From Oscillospiraceae bacterium (GTDB lineage: Bacteria; Bacillota; Clostridia; Oscillospirales; Oscillospiraceae), in NCBI GenBank assembly GCA_017461445.1, contig JAFTXW010000003.1:1-64000 (forward strand): DNA of 64,000 nucleotides. The letters run 5' to 3'. A program made the translations under genes and the position numbers. The notes under the pieces are model-generated. The model ran no database searches, was not told where the DNA came from, and worked only from the letters and a program-made list of their open reading frames with translations. Below, one piece after another: positions 60,533 through 64,000 of this stretch (position 1 is the first letter of the stretch; each line of letters opens with the position of its first letter).

Positions 60533-61912
60533 ATGATATCCAGAGAAATTTGCCAGCGGGTATTGCGGAAGGCGGTTTCCACCGGCGCGGATTATGCGGA
60601 AATCTTTGCCGAGAACACCGTCAACCATACCATCAACATGATCGCCTCCAAGGTGGATTCCATCAACGACACCGTCATTGCCGGTGCCGCCGTCCGGGTC
60701 TACAAGGGCCTGCGCAGCGTCATGGCTACCACCGTGGACACCACCGAATCCGGCCTGCTGGCCTGCGCCGAGAAGGCTGCCGAGGCCCTGGGCCAAGGTA
60801 CCGCTCAAATAGACATCGTACTGAAGGAGCGGCTGTTCGGGGACATCCACCCCGTGAAGGTCTGCCCCGTGTCCGTGGAAAACAAGGAAAAGGTCGCCAT
60901 TCTGAAGGAGGGCTACTTCGCCGCCAGGGAATATGACCCCTGCATCGCCCAGGTCCGGGGCACCCTGCTGGATGTGGATCACAACATCCTTATTGCCTCC
61001 ACCGAGGGCCTCTACGCCCAGGACCGCCAGATCCGCACCCGGATGATGATCGATGCCGTTGCGGAGAAGAACGGCGAGACCCAGACCGGCGGCTGCCGTC
61101 CCGGCCGGAGAATGGGCCTGGAAATGTTCGAGACCATCTCCCCCAAGGCCACCGGCGAGCACGCTGCCAAGCAGGCCGTCACCATGGTCAGCGCGGGCTA
61201 CTGCCCCGCAGGCGTGATGCCCGTCGCCATCGATAACGGCTTCGGCGGCGTCATCTTCCACGAGGCCTGCGGCCACTCCCTGGAAGCCTCCAGCGTAGCC
61301 TACGGCAGAAGCCAGTTCGCGGGCAAGCTGGGTGAGAAGATCGCCAATGAGAAGGTCACCGCCATCGACGACGGCACCATCCCCAACGCCTGGGGCTCCA
61401 TTAACATCGACGACGAGGGCACCCCCGCCCAGAAGAACGTGCTGATCGAGAAGGGCGTTCTGAAATCCTACATGATCGACAAGTTCAACGGCCGCCGCAT
61501 GGGTATGGCCTCCACCGGCAACTCCCGCCGCCAGAGCTACGCCTACACCCCCACCAGCCGTATGACCAACACCTACATCGCCCCCGGCGAGGATAAGAAC
61601 GAGGACATCATCGCCTCCATTGAGTATGGCCTCTACGCCAAGGAAATGGGCGGCGGCTCCGTGAACCCCGTCACCGGTGAATTCAATTTCTCCGTCAACG
61701 AGGGCTACATCGTCCGCAACGGCAAGATCTGCGAGCCTGTCCGGGGCGCAAGCCTGGTTGGCAAGGGCAGCGAGATCATCCAGAACATCGACATGGTGGG
61801 CACCCAGCTGGATATGGGCCAGGGCATGTGCGGCTCCTCCAGCGGCTCCGTCCCCACCAACGTAGGCCAGCCCCTGATCCGGGTCTCCCAGATCACCGTC
61901 GGCGGCAGATAA
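60533..61912 (+). CDS. tldD: TldD-family metallopeptidase
   Basis: The catalytic subunit of the TldD/TldE(PmbA) heterodimeric peptidase, 459 residues. The zinc motif HEACGH (H243, E244, H248) is complete, with the cysteine-containing SLEASSVAYGRS segment after it. It processes peptides, including microcin precursors and folded-peptide substrates in other bacteria. The start follows AAAGGAGCC. Confidence 0.94.
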   Translation: MISREICQRVLRKAVSTGADYAEIFAENTVNHTINMIASKVDSINDTVIAGAAVRVYKGLRSVMATTVDTTESGLLACAEKAAEALGQGTAQIDIVLKERLFGDIHPVKVCPVSVENKEKVAILKEGYFAAREYDPCIAQVRGTLLDVDHNILIASTEGLYAQDRQIRTRMMIDAVAEKNGETQTGGCRPGRRMGLEMFETISPKATGEHAAKQAVTMVSAGYCPAGVMPVAIDNGFGGVIFHEACGHSLEASSVAYGRSQFAGKLGEKIANEKVTAIDDGTIPNAWGSINIDDEGTPAQKNVLIEKGVLKSYMIDKFNGRRMGMASTGNSRRQSYAYTPTSRMTNTYIAPGEDKNEDIIASIEYGLYAKEMGGGSVNPVTGEFNFSVNEGYIVRNGKICEPVRGASLVGKGSEIIQNIDMVGTQLDMGQGMCGSSSGSVPTNVGQPLIRVSQITVGGR

Positions 61913-61924
61913 GGAGGATGCACC

Positions 61925-63262
61925 ATGGATTTTAATACCTTTAAGAATACCGTCATTGCCAAGTGCGCAGAGCTGGGCATTGCTGACTACGAGCTGTACT
62001 ATCAGGCAGCCGAGTCCACCTCCGTCTCCGCCTTCCAGCACGAGATCAACCAGTTCACCGGCTCCACTGAGGGCGGCGTGTGCTTCCGCTGCATCGTGGG
62101 CGGCAAGATGGGCTACGCCTCCACCGAGGAGCTGAGCGAAGCCGCCGCTGCCGCCATCGTGGCCCGGGCCGCGGACAACGCCTCCGTTCTGGAAGCCGAG
62201 GAGCCTGTGTTCCTGGGCGAGGGCGGCAAGACCTACGCCCCCGTGAAGGACACCGGCGTGACCATGCCCGCCACCGACGCGCTGATTGCCAAGGTCCTTG
62301 CTACCCAAGAGCAGATCTATGCTGCCAACCCCGCAGTCATCGACGGCAGCTCCACCCAGGGCATTGCGGAGCGCAGCGAGATCGCCATCTACAACTCCAA
62401 GGGTCTGGATCTCCACAGCGAGACCACCCTCACCGGCCTGGTGGTAGCCGCCGTGGTCACCGACGGCAAGGAAATGGCCAACGATTACCAGATCAAGCTG
62501 GGCAAGCTGGAGGATATCGACACCGAAGCCCTGACCAAGAAAGCCGCAGAGACTGCCCTGGGCAAGCTGGGCGGCGACGTGGCCCCCACGGGCCAGTATC
62601 CCGTGGTCTTTGACCCCGAAGCCATGAGCGACCTGCTGGCTACCTTCTCCGGCATCTTCTCCGCCGAAAATGCCCAGAAGGGCCTGAGCAAGCTGGCAGG
62701 GAAGGAGGGCACCGCCATCGCATCCGAAGCGGTGACCCTGGTGGACGACCCCTTCCACCCCCAGAGCCCCATGCCCCAGAGCTTCGACGCGGAGGGCACC
62801 CCCGCCTATACCAAGAACGTTATTGAAAAGGGCCAGTTCAAGACCCTGCTCCATAACCTGAAGACCGCCGCTGTGGCCGGGGTGGAGACCACCGGCAATG
62901 CCTCCAAGGCAGGCTACGCCTCCCCCGTAGGCATCCGTCCCTTCACCTTCTACATCGCCCCCGGCGAAATCACCGAAGAGGAGCTGCTGGCAAAGGCCGG
63001 AAACGGCGTTTACATCAACTCTCTGGGCGGCCTCCACGCAGGCGCGAATCCCGTCTCCGGTGACTTCTCCCTCCAGAGCGCGGGCTTTATGATCGAGAAC
63101 GGCAAGAAGACCACCGCCGTCAAATCCTTCACCGTGGCAGGCAACTTCTACGATGTGCTGAAAAACATCACCGCTGCAGCCTCCAACCTGGAGCTCCCCG
63201 GCATGGCCTCCTACGGCTCCCCCAGCGTCCTGGTGGAGGGCCTCTCCATCGCAGGCAAGTAA
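61925..63262 (+). CDS. pmbA: TldE/PmbA-family protein
   Basis: A 445-residue protein with the TldE/PmbA fold, lacking the HExxxH motif, so it is the non-catalytic partner. It contains GGVCFRCIVGGKMGYASTEE and GIRPFTFYIAPGEITEEEL-type segments. It begins 12 bases after tldD, after AAGGAGG, and forms the complex with it. Confidence 0.93.
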   Translation: MDFNTFKNTVIAKCAELGIADYELYYQAAESTSVSAFQHEINQFTGSTEGGVCFRCIVGGKMGYASTEELSEAAAAAIVARAADNASVLEAEEPVFLGEGGKTYAPVKDTGVTMPATDALIAKVLATQEQIYAANPAVIDGSSTQGIAERSEIAIYNSKGLDLHSETTLTGLVVAAVVTDGKEMANDYQIKLGKLEDIDTEALTKKAAETALGKLGGDVAPTGQYPVVFDPEAMSDLLATFSGIFSAENAQKGLSKLAGKEGTAIASEAVTLVDDPFHPQSPMPQSFDAEGTPAYTKNVIEKGQFKTLLHNLKTAAVAGVETTGNASKAGYASPVGIRPFTFYIAPGEITEEELLAKAGNGVYINSLGGLHAGANPVSGDFSLQSAGFMIENGKKTTAVKSFTVAGNFYDVLKNITAAASNLELPGMASYGSPSVLVEGLSIAGK

Positions 63263-63268
63263 ATAGAA

Positions 63269-63299
63269 ACCGCCCTGTGGAATCACACCACAGGGCGGT
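63269..63299 (+). terminator. Hairpin after the tldD-pmbA operon
   Basis: ACCGCCCTGTGG and CCACAGGGCGGT form a 12-bp stem with an AATCACA loop. The following AACTTATACC is not a strong T-tract, so termination may be partial. Confidence 0.65.
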
Positions 63300-63318
63300 A
63301 ACTTATACCTGTTATACA

Positions 63319-63346
63319 GTAGGGGAGGGTCGAGACCCTCCCCTAC
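63319..63346. repeat. Short GTAGGGGAGGGTCGAGACCC palindrome
   Basis: A 28-base minimal member of the GGGAGGGTC family between the convergent ends of pmbA and the AlaX-type gene. Confidence 0.7.
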
Positions 63347-63362
63347 GCGCATACACGACAAT

Positions 63363-64000
63363 TTATTTAAAAAACACTTCAATCTCCGCCTTCTTCGCCA
63401 TGACCCGGCCCTGCTGGATATTGGGCTTTCCGCCGCCCCTTCCGTTGAGGGCCTTGACCATATCCCGGCCCAGCGGACGCAGGTCGCCGCTGTGGGTGAC
63501 GAGACAGAAGGCATAGCCGTAAGCGTCGCTGCCGCTGAACACAGCGGCGGTACCCCCACAGCTTTCAGCAATGGCATCCGCCAGCTCCCGCAGGGCAGCG
63601 GAATCCAAACCGTCTTCAAAGTGAAGAACATCCCCACAGTTTCCATAACCCTTCGCAATACCCGCGAAAATGCGCATTTCCAGCCCGGTGATGCGGTATT
63701 TCTGCTGGGCCAGCACCTCGTTCATCCGCCGCGCCGCCGCCCCCGTCTCAGTGATCTGGGCGGAAAAGGCCTGGGACACCTGCCGGTTCTGGTCGTAAGC
63801 GGCATTCAGCATGGCCAGAGCCCGCTGCCCGCAGGCCATCTCCATCCGGGTGCCGCCCCGGAAGGGGACGGCAGTGAACAGCTTGATAAGGCCGATCTCC
63901 CCCGTGGCCTGCACATGGGTGCCGCAGCAGGCGCAGCTGTCATAACCCGGCACCTCCACGATCCGCACAGGCCAGGGCAGAGCCCGCTTGGTGCGGTAAG
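63363..64000 (-). CDS. Alanyl-tRNA editing protein, AlaX type (5' end beyond window)
   Basis: The visible 212 residues are the C-terminal part of a DHHA1-containing protein. The zinc-binding CACCGTHV motif follows LPWPVRIVEVPGYDS, a segment that is typical of AlaX and the editing domain of AlaRS, which remove mischarged serine or glycine from tRNA-Ala. The DHHA1 domain ends with a GGGKPNIQQGR-type motif. The start lies outside the window; the reading frame is open to base 64000, so the internal start near 63968 should not be used. Confidence 0.85.
   Translation of the reverse strand, partial: YRTKRALPWPVRIVEVPGYDSCACCGTHVQATGEIGLIKLFTAVPFRGGTRMEMACGQRALAMLNAAYDQNRQVSQAFSAQITETGAAARRMNEVLAQQKYRITGLEMRIFAGIAKGYGNCGDVLHFEDGLDSAALRELADAIAESCGGTAAVFSGSDAYGYAFCLVTHSGDLRPLGRDMVKALNGRGGGKPNIQQGRVMAKKAEIEVFFK

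Noticed and set aside
60506..63658. A 1050-codon open frame on the minus strand across tldD and pmbA
   Set aside because: It is the antisense shadow of two well-supported genes in high-GC DNA, with Gly/Val/His-rich composition and no recognisable domain.

Overview
This is a GC-rich, gene-dense chromosomal window from a spore-forming Gram-positive anaerobe. It is most likely a gut Clostridia of the Oscillospirales (Oscillospiraceae/Ruminococcaceae) type. The evidence is an hrcA-grpE-dnaK-dnaJ operon with a CIRCE operator, class 3 fructose-1,6-bisphosphatase, RicT, SpoIIP, a Spo0A-type DNA-binding domain, a T-box leader, and dlt-like cell-wall genes. The exact genus cannot be read from the sequence alone.

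Layout. 0-9.99 kb: tRNA-Met/tRNA-Glu, a small membrane protein, YegP, RicT, HolB, a CBS-type pyrophosphatase, asparaginase, GalE, a DUF4015 glycosidase-like protein and PrmA. 10-18 kb: YfmF/YfmH peptidase-like pair, Lgt, a T-box (Trp) controlled ABC transporter and LexA. 18-30 kb: ferritin-like protein, NfeD/SPFH pair, Fbp, NrdR, CDF transporter, DegV, ECF S component, and a transglutaminase lipoprotein overlapping an Asp/Glu racemase. 30-38.3 kb: dlt-like operon (adenylation enzyme, carrier protein, MBOAT, SGNH-like protein), a lipoprotein and a two-component system. 38.3-40 kb: an XRE/ImmA pair divergent from a stand-alone Spo0A-C protein, with repeated operators between them. 40-46 kb: dCMP deaminase and the heat-shock operon. 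46-50 kb: a three-gene small regulator operon, TadA, SpoIIP and a LacI regulator. 50-55 kb: a surface polysaccharide cluster (glycosyltransferases, LicD, EpsG-like, Wzz-like). 55-64 kb: AEC transporter, M20 amidohydrolase, RlmD-type methyltransferase, GNAT, radical SAM enzyme, TldD/PmbA and a partial AlaX-type editing protein.

The most unusual features are regulatory and repetitive. The XRE-ImmA / Spo0A-C module carries four copies of an ACTAAAGTAGC-type operator, one of them inside the spacer of a consensus promoter. Most intergenic spaces hold palindromic elements of several families: GGGAGGGTC-capped modular palindromes, arms built from 6-8 base units that bracket the space between a stop codon and the next ribosome-binding site, and two TA-flanked MITEs. 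Several of these elements supply the stop codon or the last residues of the neighbouring gene. The T-box reads a TGG specifier, which assigns the ABC transporter to tryptophan. Shared TGATGCA repeats in place of a -35 box suggest a small regulon for the two-component system.
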